A DNA stretch of 9,735 bases from Patescibacteria group bacterium (GCA_003545435.1 DPYI01000065.1:1078-10812), one strand, 5' to 3'; shown: positions 1 through 5,655, counted from the stretch's first letter. Notes: generated from the letters alone by a model not told the origin. Numbers and translations: made by a program.

Positions 1-258
1 TTGCATCCGAAAGAATATCTACTCTGGAGGCTTACTCAACTGATTAACTATGGACTGGATGGGGAGCGATTGGACGAGGAGGAGATTCGCAATGCTTGGC
101 CACATATTAAGGATCGGATCGATCCGGATAAGCAAAAAGTGATAGAATTCTTCCTATGGGACACAAAATGGACAAAGGAACCGGGCTTAGCCTTCGACAG
201 GAGCAATTTCTGGCAGTGGTACTTCAAACGCAGGACATCCTCAAACAATTCTATTTAA
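1..258 (+). CDS. Small partner protein of AbiEii-type toxin (possible antitoxin), 5' end uncertain
   Basis: An 85-codon frame opens with TTG at the first base of the window, so the true start may lie upstream. The product is charged and helical-looking, with Trp-rich segments (LLWRLTQLINYGLDGERL near the N-terminus, FFLWDTKW near residues 50-57), and has no signal peptide or membrane segment. It lies directly upstream of, and overlaps, an AbiEii-family nucleotidyltransferase gene. That position is usually occupied by the cognate partner or antitoxin, so a partner role is inferred from context; I do not recognise an AbiEi winged-helix domain. The last 30 or so residues overlap the next gene in another frame and look less protein-like (RRTSSNNSI at the end), so the C-terminus may be altered by a frameshift. 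The function is not established. Confidence 0.6.
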   Translation: MHPKEYLLWRLTQLINYGLDGERLDEEEIRNAWPHIKDRIDPDKQKVIEFFLWDTKWTKEPGLAFDRSNFWQWYFKRRTSSNNSI

Positions 259-833
259 GCGGGGGAACGGCTCTCAGCAGCTGGTATCTCCACCACCGGG
301 AATCGTATGATCTGGATTTTTTCAGCGACAGGCCGTTTGATGGGGAAAGGATTACCTATTGGATAAAACAACACGAAGATGAACTGGAATACCGATCCCT
401 CGTTATGAATGATGATTTTGGATTTTATACTTTCATGTTCCGCTACCCGGACAATAGCAGATTTAAAGTTGACTTTGCCTATTACACTTCAAAACGGCGC
501 ACTAAAGGCCTACTATGGAAGGGTTTAGAAGTTGACAGCATGTATGAAATTGCAGTTAACAAGATTCATACTATACGTACCAACGGGAGAGAAAGGGATT
601 ACGTCGACCTGTATTGTATTATAAAAAAAACGAATTGGAGTATCGACAAGCTCCTTCGTGATGCAGACAGAAAGTTCGACATCACCACGGATTATCTGCA
701 GGCAGCAAAACATTTTCTCAAAGCAGCAGAAATTACCGAGTTTCCGAAAATGCTGGTTCCTTTTGACGAACATGATATGCATCGTTTTTACGAGCATCTC
801 GCCGGGCAATTAAAACCCAACATACTGAAATAG
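156..833 (+). CDS. AbiEii/AbiGii-family nucleotidyltransferase toxin
   Basis: The product is 225 aa from the ATG at 156; an in-frame ATG at 168 is an alternative start. It has the hallmarks of the AbiEii/AbiGii nucleotidyltransferase family: FYLSGGTAL at residues 32-40 (nucleotide-binding GG), HHRESYDLDFF at 46-56 with the metal-binding pair D52/D54, a third acidic residue in VDFAYY (D106), and the later block NKIHTIRTNGRERDYVDLY (135-153) with K136, R147, D148 and D151. Known family members act as toxins of type IV-like abortive-infection toxin-antitoxin systems, or transfer nucleotides to RNA such as tRNA; the substrate here cannot be read from sequence. It is cytosolic, with no signal peptide. 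It overlaps its upstream partner by about 100 bp in the -1 frame, suggesting translational coupling. All expected catalytic acids are present, so it is probably active. The length is a little short for the family but complete. Confidence 0.88.
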   Translation: MGHKMDKGTGLSLRQEQFLAVVLQTQDILKQFYLSGGTALSSWYLHHRESYDLDFFSDRPFDGERITYWIKQHEDELEYRSLVMNDDFGFYTFMFRYPDNSRFKVDFAYYTSKRRTKGLLWKGLEVDSMYEIAVNKIHTIRTNGRERDYVDLYCIIKKTNWSIDKLLRDADRKFDITTDYLQAAKHFLKAAEITEFPKMLVPFDEHDMHRFYEHLAGQLKPNILK

Positions 834-885
834 TATGTAGCGCCAACGGTTCTTTGGGATCAAATAATATGTTCTCACACTGTGT

Positions 886-914
886 TTCGACAGGTTTACA
901 GTGAGTTTGTTGAA
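886..914. repeat. Decayed palindromic repeat (TTCGACA...TTGTTGAA)
   Basis: TTCGACAGGTTTAC (886-899) and GTGAGTTTGTTGAA (901-914) form an imperfect inverted repeat around a single A. As RNA, 13 of 14 positions can pair when G-U pairs are counted. The form resembles the dispersed TTCGACAAGCTCA / TGAGCTTGTCGAA palindromes found in many environmental bacterial genomes, here mutated; that resemblance is from memory. It sits in the 147-bp gap after the AbiEii gene and argues that the open frame reaching back to 882 is not coding there. Confidence 0.5.
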
Positions 915-980
915 TTGTTCACCATTCAAATTAATGACCCTCCGCCACCCCTGCTTGTGCCGGAAAAAGAGAAAGATATT

Positions 981-1178
981 ATGCGAAACATTTTTGAAGG
1001 TATTAAGAACATAGTACATAAGGGAAAGGAAAGAGATATTAGATATTTTCGCAGAGAAAACCGATATTTCCCTTGGGGTGCGGGTATATATTATGATGAT
1101 GAAAAAGGATGGATAATTGGATTCGGAGAAACAAAAGAAAAAGCAAGAAAACAAGTGCTCTATGGGGACAGAGGTTAA
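981..1178 (+). CDS. Small hypothetical protein (65 aa)
   Basis: The frame can be extended upstream to a GTG at 882, but that part runs through the decayed palindrome and a proline-rich stretch and lacks a ribosome binding site. The ATG at 981 is preceded by purine-rich GAGAAAG about 5 nt upstream and is preferred. The product is very basic in its first half (GIKNIVHKGKERDIRYFRRE) and aromatic and glycine-rich in the middle (RYFPWGAGIYYDDEKGWIIGFG), ending in a short helix with KEKARKQ. It has no signal peptide, membrane segment or cysteines. I recognise no family. The stop lies 18 nt before the next start, so the two may be co-transcribed. A small soluble, perhaps nucleic-acid-binding protein is possible on charge alone. 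Confidence 0.5.
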   Translation: MRNIFEGIKNIVHKGKERDIRYFRRENRYFPWGAGIYYDDEKGWIIGFGETKEKARKQVLYGDRG

Positions 1179-1196
1179 AATGTAATTGTAAAATGT

Positions 1197-1664
1197 ATGA
1201 ATAAAAAAGGATTTGCTGCCATTATATACATCTTGTTGGTTGTGGTAGTCGTCGGAATATCGGGGTATTTTGCCTTGACGAATAAATCAGCGTCTTCAGA
1301 AACCATAGAAATCACAGAAACCACAACTCCCTCACTGTTGCCGTCAAATACAGTCTCGCAACGGCCGTCACCTGCGAACTCACCACCAACCCAGACCTCC
1401 ACGCCGGGCAGTTTTGATTGCGGAAAATCTACTTTTATTGTGATTGCGGGAGGCCCTCATGGACCATACGATAAAGCAGCAAATGAAAGGGCGATGGTCT
1501 ATTTTAAAGAGCATAATCTAAAAATTGTGAGTGAGGGGGGAAGCCGCTTTATCGTAGAACCACCGGAAAAATCCGCAAGAAACTACTGGATGGAAAAAGT
1601 ATCAGAAGACGGAATTGGCAGTACCCAGTATGATAACGTAGGATGTGATCGGATTTGGGAGTAA
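1197..1664 (+). CDS. Membrane-anchored Ser/Thr/Pro-rich surface protein with prepilin-like N-terminus
   Basis: The product is 155 aa. It begins MNKKGFAAIIYILLVVVVVG, a short basic head, a Gly-Phe junction at 5/6 and one hydrophobic segment (about residues 7-27). This resembles a type IV prepilin-like leader or a plain N-terminal anchor, but it lacks the Glu at position +5 typical of processed pilins. A Ser/Thr/Pro/Gln-rich linker follows (about 31-72), of the kind that spaces a domain from the membrane. The C-terminal domain (73-155) holds two cysteines, C75 and C150, at its two ends, suited to a disulphide outside the cytoplasm. I recognise no catalytic motif. The start lacks a clear ribosome binding site at normal spacing; the nearest, GAGGT at 1171-1175, is about 21 nt away. 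Surface location is inferred from the architecture; the function is unknown. Confidence 0.72.
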   Translation: MNKKGFAAIIYILLVVVVVGISGYFALTNKSASSETIEITETTTPSLLPSNTVSQRPSPANSPPTQTSTPGSFDCGKSTFIVIAGGPHGPYDKAANERAMVYFKEHNLKIVSEGGSRFIVEPPEKSARNYWMEKVSEDGIGSTQYDNVGCDRIWE

Positions 1665-1676
1665 GGCGATCAACAG

Positions 1677-1705
1677 AGGTCAAAATGGAACGGATGGAGT
1701 ATAAT
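1677..1705 (+). promoter_or_regulatory. Candidate sigma70-type promoter for the 42-aa gene
   Basis: A perfect TATAAT -10 box lies at 1700-1705. A weak -35-like AGGTCA (3 of 6) lies 17 bp upstream at 1677-1682. The predicted start near 1712 gives a leader of about 15 nt with AAAGGAG just ahead of the ATG at 1727. The same bases overlap a 9-codon mini-ORF, so the two readings compete. Confidence 0.35.
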
Positions 1706-1714
1706 AGCCGGTAG
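1685..1714 (+). other. Nine-codon mini-ORF with a good Shine-Dalgarno (possible leader peptide)
   Basis: The ATG at 1685 is preceded by AGAGGT at good spacing and reads MERMEYNSR, then TAG at 1712-1714. It ends 12 nt before the start of the 42-aa gene, whose own AAAGGAG begins immediately after the stop. It could couple translation into the small gene or be chance. The sequence ACAGAGGTYAAAATG also occurs near 1169-1182, where the ATG is followed at once by TAA. Confidence 0.2.
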
Positions 1715-1726
1715 AAAGGAGTTCTC

Positions 1727-1855
1727 ATGAATTTCATACAAAAAATTATTGCGTTTTTGAGAAAAATCGGAGTTCTGAAAGTCGGAGGAGAAGTGCGTAC
1801 GTACAAAAGTTCCAAAGACGAGGGTTACAAACCGCCTGATCCTCTGGAAAAGTAA
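1727..1855 (+). CDS. Small protein of 42 aa with strong ribosome binding site
   Basis: The ATG at 1727 is preceded by AAAGGAG (1715-1721) with a 5-nt spacer, one of the best ribosome binding sites in the window, and a TATAAT box lies about 22 bp upstream. The product starts with an amphipathic basic helix (NFIQKIIAFLRKIGVL, residues 2-17). A polar tail with KVGGEVRTYKSSKDEG and a proline-containing end (YKPPDPLEK) follows. It has no cysteine, signal peptide or true membrane span; the helix could lie on a membrane surface or bind a partner. I recall similar short 'FLRKIGVLKVG' proteins in Patescibacteria but cannot confirm this. It is probably real because the initiation signals are strong and the composition is protein-like. 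Function unknown. Confidence 0.62.
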   Translation: MNFIQKIIAFLRKIGVLKVGGEVRTYKSSKDEGYKPPDPLEK

Positions 1856-1887
1856 GAGTAAATAAAATTAGTATACTGTCTGTACCC

Positions 1888-1916
1888 TTCACAATCAGAA
1901 TTGTTTCGGGTATAAC
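1888..1916 (+). promoter_or_regulatory. Candidate promoter of the thermonuclease-surE operon
   Basis: TTCACA at 1888-1893 (5 of 6 to TTGACA) and TATAAC at 1911-1916 (5 of 6 to TATAAT) are separated by exactly 17 bp. The expected transcription start is near 1922-1923, leaving a leader of about 56 nt before the ATG at 1979. This is the best two-box promoter on the plus strand of the window. Confidence 0.5.
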
Positions 1917-1930
1917 TCCTTCTAGACTGA

Positions 1931-1973
1931 TCCTTCTCCGCCAGTTGGCGGATGGCGGATCGAGTAAGAAGGG
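1931..1973 (+). promoter_or_regulatory. Leader structure able to mask the thermonuclease ribosome binding site
   Basis: CCTTCT at 1932-1937 is the exact reverse complement of AGAAGG at 1967-1972, which is the Shine-Dalgarno of the gene starting at 1979. The 7-bp palindrome arms at 1937-1952 can form a hairpin inside this outer stem, and CCGCC can alternatively pair with GGCGG at 1954-1958. A second TCCTTCT lies at 1917-1923, near the predicted start site. The pairing is visible; a regulatory role is inferred. Confidence 0.3.
1937..1957. repeat. Short palindromic element, copy 1 (TCCGCC-N4-GGCGGATGGCG)
   Basis: Positions 1937-1952 have perfect 7-bp arms, TCCGCCA and TGGCGGA, with a 2-nt centre. 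The following TGGCG extends the match to the second copy at 3827-3847; 17 of 21 positions are identical and the differences are confined to the centre. Here it lies in the untranslated leader of the thermonuclease gene and creates a spurious upstream ATG at 1952. Confidence 0.6.
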
Positions 1974-1978
1974 TATAT

Positions 1979-2554
1979 ATGCCATCACTGTCAAAGAAAC
2001 ACCTTCTTCGCGGTAGGGTTATTCGTATTTGTATACTTTTAGCGATTTTTTCCTTCGTTCTATTTTCCTTACACTATTTTGCGGACATTTTTAGCATCAA
2101 ACCATCGCACGTTTCACCGACTACATCACAGCTCTCTACGGTTCAAAAAGTAATTGACGGCGACACGATTGAAGTTCTGGTTGATGGGAAAAAAGAACGG
2201 GTAAGGCTCATCGGCATTGACGCTCCGGAATTTGGAGATGAAGAACATCCGGCAGAATGTTTCGCACAGGAAGCTCTATCAGAAGCAAAAGAATTATTAG
2301 ATGGGAAAATTATCCGTCTTGTGTCAGATCCGACACAAGACAATCGGGATAAATACGAGCGGCTTCTTCGGTATGTGTTTCTGGAAGACGGAACGAATGT
2401 AAATGAACGTATGATTGCCGGAGGGTTTGCCCGTGAGTATTCGTATCTGGGAATTCCCTATCAGTACAGACAAGAATTTCAGGAGGCAGAGCGGGATGCA
2501 AAAAATAAAAAATTAGGACTATGGGCAGAAGGAGCGTGTTCCGTGCTACAATAG
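1979..2554 (+). CDS. Membrane-anchored thermonuclease (SNase-like) family protein
   Basis: Staphylococcal-nuclease-like domain protein, expected to cut DNA and RNA with Ca2+ at the outer face of the membrane. From the ATG at 1979 it is 191 aa. One hydrophobic segment (about residues 14-34) anchors it, a short Ser/Thr linker follows, and the nuclease fold spans about 52-187. Active-site residues of the family are present: D62 in VIDGDT, R76, D81 and E84 in RLIGIDAPE, and R128 in KYERLLRYVF. The family's closing segments are also there (GGFAREY and KKLGLWAE). I chose 1979 because AAGAAGGG lies 5 nt upstream; an ATG nine codons earlier (1952) falls inside the palindromic element and has no ribosome binding site. 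It is followed 7 nt later by surE, which suggests one transcript. A role in nutrient nucleic-acid breakdown or DNA uptake would suit a nucleotide-scavenging bacterium, but this is inference. Confidence 0.9.
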   Translation: MPSLSKKHLLRGRVIRICILLAIFSFVLFSLHYFADIFSIKPSHVSPTTSQLSTVQKVIDGDTIEVLVDGKKERVRLIGIDAPEFGDEEHPAECFAQEALSEAKELLDGKIIRLVSDPTQDNRDKYERLLRYVFLEDGTNVNERMIAGGFAREYSYLGIPYQYRQEFQEAERDAKNKKLGLWAEGACSVLQ

Positions 2555-2561
2555 GATATTC

Positions 2562-3362
2562 ATGGACATACGACGCATTCTTCTTACCGGCGATGACGGG
2601 TACAACGCAATCGGCACGCGGCTCCTCGTGCATTTCCTCAAACATGAGTACCAATTGTTCATTACGGGTACGAAAAATCAGCAGAGCGGCGTAGGGGGAA
2701 CAAAAACATTAAAAAAAGAACTTGCATGGGGAGAAGATACTGTCGACGGGGTACGGGCCATCTGGATAGACGGGACACCGGTGGATTCTATAGAATGTGC
2801 AAAGGAGTATTACAAACAATCATTTGATCTTGTTCTGTCCGGCATCAATTTAGGACTCAATGTCAGCGGCTCACTCATTTCTTCCGGTACGTTTTCCGCT
2901 GCATTTCATGCGATAAATCTTGGGATTGCACCGCGGGCTATAGCCATGAGTCTTGAGGTTCCTGCGAACAATTTTCGAAAAAAACATAAGAAAGATGCGG
3001 ATATACGCATGCTTTATGAATATCCGGGAAAACAAGCGTATGCGGTTTTTAAAAAAGCACTCCAGCATGACATGTGGGGCGGGAGCATTCTCAATATAAA
3101 TTTTCCAATCAAACGAACCGGTGATGTCGTATTTACTGACTGCATGGAAACGATGTACGGGTTATGGCCTGTTTCGGTACTAGATAAAAAAACACATACA
3201 CATGTAAGTCCAATGCAGACGCCTACAAAAGAAATAGCATCTGTTGATACTGATGTTTCTGCTATAGAAGAAGGGAAAATTTCCATAACCCCGTGTCAGT
3301 CAACAATGCTGGATGCTGGAGTGTATGATAGGATAAAACGCGTGAAGTTTTCACTTGGATAA
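2562..3362 (+). CDS. surE: 5'/3'-nucleotidase SurE family protein
   Basis: SurE-family phosphatase, which removes phosphate from 5'- or 3'-nucleoside monophosphates with a divalent metal. The product is 266 aa, normal for the family. The N-terminus reads RRILLTGDDGYNAIG, with metal ligands D11 and D12. S42 in NQQSGVGG and N96 in LVLSGINLGLN match the other two ligands of the family, and IDGTPVDSIECA (69-80) and SSGTFSAAFHA (107-117) are further SurE blocks. The usual Asn before DDG is Gly here (GDDG). The C-terminal half carries ILNINFP and a variable tail. There is no signal peptide, so it is cytoplasmic. The start lies 7 nt after the thermonuclease stop and AGGA overlaps that stop, so the two are probably translated from one mRNA. 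Nuclease plus nucleotidase would turn nucleic acid into nucleosides, although the two proteins are predicted on opposite sides of the membrane. Confidence 0.9.
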   Translation: MDIRRILLTGDDGYNAIGTRLLVHFLKHEYQLFITGTKNQQSGVGGTKTLKKELAWGEDTVDGVRAIWIDGTPVDSIECAKEYYKQSFDLVLSGINLGLNVSGSLISSGTFSAAFHAINLGIAPRAIAMSLEVPANNFRKKHKKDADIRMLYEYPGKQAYAVFKKALQHDMWGGSILNINFPIKRTGDVVFTDCMETMYGLWPVSVLDKKTHTHVSPMQTPTKEIASVDTDVSAIEEGKISITPCQSTMLDAGVYDRIKRVKFSLG

Positions 3363-3401
3363 CCAGACTGTCTTCAGGTGAAGTTGATAGTAACGTATTA
3401 A

Positions 3402-3413
3402 CGTGTTAACACG
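3402..3413. promoter_or_regulatory. 12-bp perfect palindrome upstream of the Nudix gene (possible operator)
   Basis: CGTGTTAACACG is a perfect palindrome in the 80-bp gap before the Nudix gene, 29 bp ahead of its start. A related TAACGT is repeated just upstream (3391-3403). A TTGATA at 3384-3389 could be a -35, in which case the palindrome covers the -10 region, but no good -10 is seen. A dimeric regulator site is possible. Confidence 0.3.
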
Positions 3414-3442
3414 CTCACACATGGCGATAAAGGAATTATTGT

Positions 3443-3922
3443 ATGATTACCTGTACGCTTGAAAATGATAAGAGAGCATATTTGCGGCATATAGTCGTGC
3501 ATGCCATTGTTGAAAAAAGCGGGTGTTTGCTCTTGGTCAAACGGTCACTGAATATTTCTGAGTCCGGGAAATGGGCGCTTCCGGGTGGGTTTTTGGATCG
3601 GGATGAGACGTTGGAAAAGGGAATAATGCGGGAGCTTTGTGAGGAAACCGGATGGGACGGCGTCGTTGTTTCTTTGTTTCGCATCAACTCCAACCCCAAC
3701 CGTCCGCACGAGGACCGACAGAATATTGCGGTTGAATACATTATTAAACCGATTCGTGAAATTGGCATACCGGATAACGAATCATCGGAAGTTGCTTGGG
3801 TTCCTATTGAAAAACTTCCGCCCGTATCCGCCGGCCGGCGGATGGCGTTTGATCACGGAAAAACAATTCAGCTATACCTTCAATACAGGGAAAAACCATT
3901 TCCTTTGCCGCTTCTCGTGTAA
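3443..3922 (+). CDS. Nudix hydrolase
   Basis: The product is 159 aa and has a complete Nudix box at residues 49-71, matching G-x5-E-x7-R-E-U-x-E-E-x-G-U (GFLDRDE ... RELCEETGW). The family hydrolyses nucleoside diphosphates linked to another group, with Mg2+ held by the box glutamates. The layout, with KRS near 33-35, GKWALPGG before the box, and the ending LPP...AFDHGK, is that of the ADP-ribose/NADH-pyrophosphatase-like group (COG1051 style), but the substrate is not decided. It is cytosolic. The start has AAAGGA 8 nt upstream. Between LPP and AFDHGK the protein carries VSAGRRM, encoded by a 16-bp perfect palindrome; relatives typically pass almost directly from LPP to AFDHGK, so this looks like a small in-frame insertion. 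The gene converges on the protease gene with a 35-bp gap that shows no clear terminator hairpin. Confidence 0.9.
   Translation: MITCTLENDKRAYLRHIVVHAIVEKSGCLLLVKRSLNISESGKWALPGGFLDRDETLEKGIMRELCEETGWDGVVVSLFRINSNPNRPHEDRQNIAVEYIIKPIREIGIPDNESSEVAWVPIEKLPPVSAGRRMAFDHGKTIQLYLQYREKPFPLPLLV
3827..3847. repeat. Short palindromic element, copy 2, inside the Nudix gene
   Basis: Positions 3827-3842 are a perfect 16-bp palindrome (TCCGCCGGCCGGCGGA), followed by TGGCG as in the first copy at 1937. It is read in frame as SAGRR-M inside the Nudix protein. The GC-rich stretch stands out from the surrounding sequence. Confidence 0.6.
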
Positions 3923-3957
3923 TCTATAGGGGTTTTAGTAGAATTGGTGGCACGTAT

Positions 3958-5655
3958 TTATGGAGCAATTCGTCCGCAATCTCCTGAATTTCGGCATTCA
4001 TTATATCCCTGGCCTTTGATTTTCACGCATTGGCCTTTGTTGCATACCATATGACTATTGGCAATCGGCATACATTCATAATATATATTAAACTCCCCAA
4101 GAGACGGGTCTGAGTCATTGCAGTCTTTCACTGGTTTACATTTTGACGGGCACGTATTCGGTTTTATTTCTGAAATTCCCCAATTGCAGTACCCGTCATT
4201 GTCATTATCAACACACTGAGTTGCTATTATATTTGTTTGGTTTATGACCGGAGGCACATAATAGGTTGCCGTTATGCCGGTGACAATATCATACAGCGCC
4301 GGATCAACTTTTATATTCGCATAGCCGGCTTGGCCCCAATTGCCCCCCCAGCTGTTTTTCACCATAAATATCGGTCTTTGGTCAACAGTATCTGTTTTAT
4401 ATCCAGCCAGCACCATGGAATGCGCGCTGATAACTCCGTCAATTTTCATAGGGCCATGTTGTATCAAACCTTCTTTGATTTTTTCATCACCGGTCGATTT
4501 GTTTATTGGGATTCTTCTTTGGCTATACTGCGCCCATGATTCGGTAATATATGTTCTGTGGTCGTAGTTTTTCCACACTTTGTCCTGGTAATTAGCACAT
4601 CCAGACTCGCATACTCCTTGATCTCCTACGTACGGAACGCAGGTTTCGTCAACTGCCCCGATATTTTGAAGAATGCACACGTCTCCTTCGATGCATTGGT
4701 TATCGTATGATCTTGGATCATTTTGGCAGTTGATCAGACTTTGTTCCGACAGGTCAACATCGAGGTGTTGGTTATACCAGAGGTTAATGAATGCCTCAAA
4801 TGCACCAATTGTTCCAAACGCCCAACACGTAGGGTACGTTTCTTGATCTTTTACCGGTGTCATCCAGTTTTGTCCGTGGCGGTTTCGCCAGTCCCATGAG
4901 AGAGGAAATGCGGTGTTGATCGGTGTGGGGGTGATTGTCGGAGTCGGGGAGGATGGTGGTCTGCCTATTTCAAACACCCCGCCTGTATAGAATTCGAATC
5001 CCTGGAGGTTTGGCAATCTCTCAAGAGGTTTTCCGTCAGGATTGGAAAACAGCTTTTTCTTTTGAGCATACGTCATAGTAGAAACGGAAGTTTCTCCAGC
5101 TGTCCATTTGAGACCCGCTTTCTTTATATTTTCATTGAGTTTCTGAATTTTTCCGGCATCCTTTTCTCGTTTTATGGCAAGACTCCGATCAGAAATGCTT
5201 AATGCTCCGATTCTTGATCGTATTTCCTGAACGCTGGTAGCATAGGAAAATTTCTTGATATCAAATGAAGCATCATACCCTTCAATTCTTACATGTTGGG
5301 GTATAACAGCATCCAGAACACACGTTTCCTCGCAGGAGTTGCTCAGAGCAAACGAATACCGATCTGTAAGGAGGGAATACGTTTCATAGATCAGATATTC
5401 ATTCCCTTGGGTATCAACCAGAATCAGCCGAATGAGGCTTTTATCTCCTGCAAAATATGCGCTTCCGGAGACAGAAAAGCTGTATACCGGTTTTCCGGTA
5501 TCAACTGGCACGATTGTCGAAAAATCTTTTTGACTGGAAGAAATATTCTCAGCAGCTTTGCTTATGAGATTCTGCGGAATGCCGGATACATAGACCGTAC
5601 CGGCAAGAACAAGAAGGACTAAGAGTATCTTTATGTTTTTCAGTGCATTCTTCAT
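3958..5655 (-). CDS. Secreted papain-like (C1A) cysteine protease with calcium-binding-like C-terminal tail
   Basis: A 565-aa exported protease. Residues 1-25 form a signal peptide or anchor (basic KNALKNIK, then ILLVLLVLAGTVYV). Residues 45-150 are a beta-rich N-terminal region of unknown type. Residues 165-230 look like an inhibitory propeptide (AGLKWTAGETSVSTMTYAQKK), then a Pro/Thr linker (232-248). The papain domain spans about 250-466, with oxyanion Q271, nucleophile C277 in YPTCWAF, H412 in AHSMVLAGY and N434 in KNSWGGNWG. The usual QGxCGSCW is QETYPTCW here, so the Cys before the nucleophile is missing. The tail (480-565) has CVDNDNDGYC and DCNDSDPS, as in MopE or thrombospondin-3-like Ca2+-binding repeats, then a Cys-rich NECRNSGDC module. 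AAGGAAG abuts the ATG. It lies 30 bp after the GT-C-like gene and is probably co-transcribed. It may digest proteins or process surface proteins. Confidence 0.9.
   Translation of the reverse strand: MKNALKNIKILLVLLVLAGTVYVSGIPQNLISKAAENISSSQKDFSTIVPVDTGKPVYSFSVSGSAYFAGDKSLIRLILVDTQGNEYLIYETYSLLTDRYSFALSNSCEETCVLDAVIPQHVRIEGYDASFDIKKFSYATSVQEIRSRIGALSISDRSLAIKREKDAGKIQKLNENIKKAGLKWTAGETSVSTMTYAQKKKLFSNPDGKPLERLPNLQGFEFYTGGVFEIGRPPSSPTPTITPTPINTAFPLSWDWRNRHGQNWMTPVKDQETYPTCWAFGTIGAFEAFINLWYNQHLDVDLSEQSLINCQNDPRSYDNQCIEGDVCILQNIGAVDETCVPYVGDQGVCESGCANYQDKVWKNYDHRTYITESWAQYSQRRIPINKSTGDEKIKEGLIQHGPMKIDGVISAHSMVLAGYKTDTVDQRPIFMVKNSWGGNWGQAGYANIKVDPALYDIVTGITATYYVPPVINQTNIIATQCVDNDNDGYCNWGISEIKPNTCPSKCKPVKDCNDSDPSLGEFNIYYECMPIANSHMVCNKGQCVKIKGQGYNECRNSGDCGRIAP

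Noticed and set aside
130..160. Programmed -1 frameshift joining the upstream partner to AbiEii
   Set aside because: An A-run exists at 134-138, but it is not a full slippery heptamer and AbiEii has its own ATG starts; simple coupling or decay is more likely.
882..980. Upstream extension of the 65-aa ORF to a GTG at 882
   Set aside because: It has no ribosome binding site, crosses a decayed palindromic repeat and reads as an unlikely proline run; the ATG at 981 has better initiation signals.
1169..1184. Start-stop element: GAGGT, then ATG directly followed by TAA at 1180-1185
   Set aside because: The pattern is exact, but it lies at the end of the 65-aa gene and encodes nothing; a regulatory start-stop role cannot be supported from one copy.
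1952..1978. Earlier ATG for the thermonuclease gene at 1952
   Set aside because: This ATG is produced by the palindromic repeat, has no ribosome binding site and would add only MADRVRRVY; the ATG at 1979 has AAGAAGGG at ideal spacing.
3639..3929. Second plus-strand frame of 96 codons over the Nudix gene
   Set aside because: It overlaps the strongly supported Nudix frame, has no matching initiation signals and shows no known motif.
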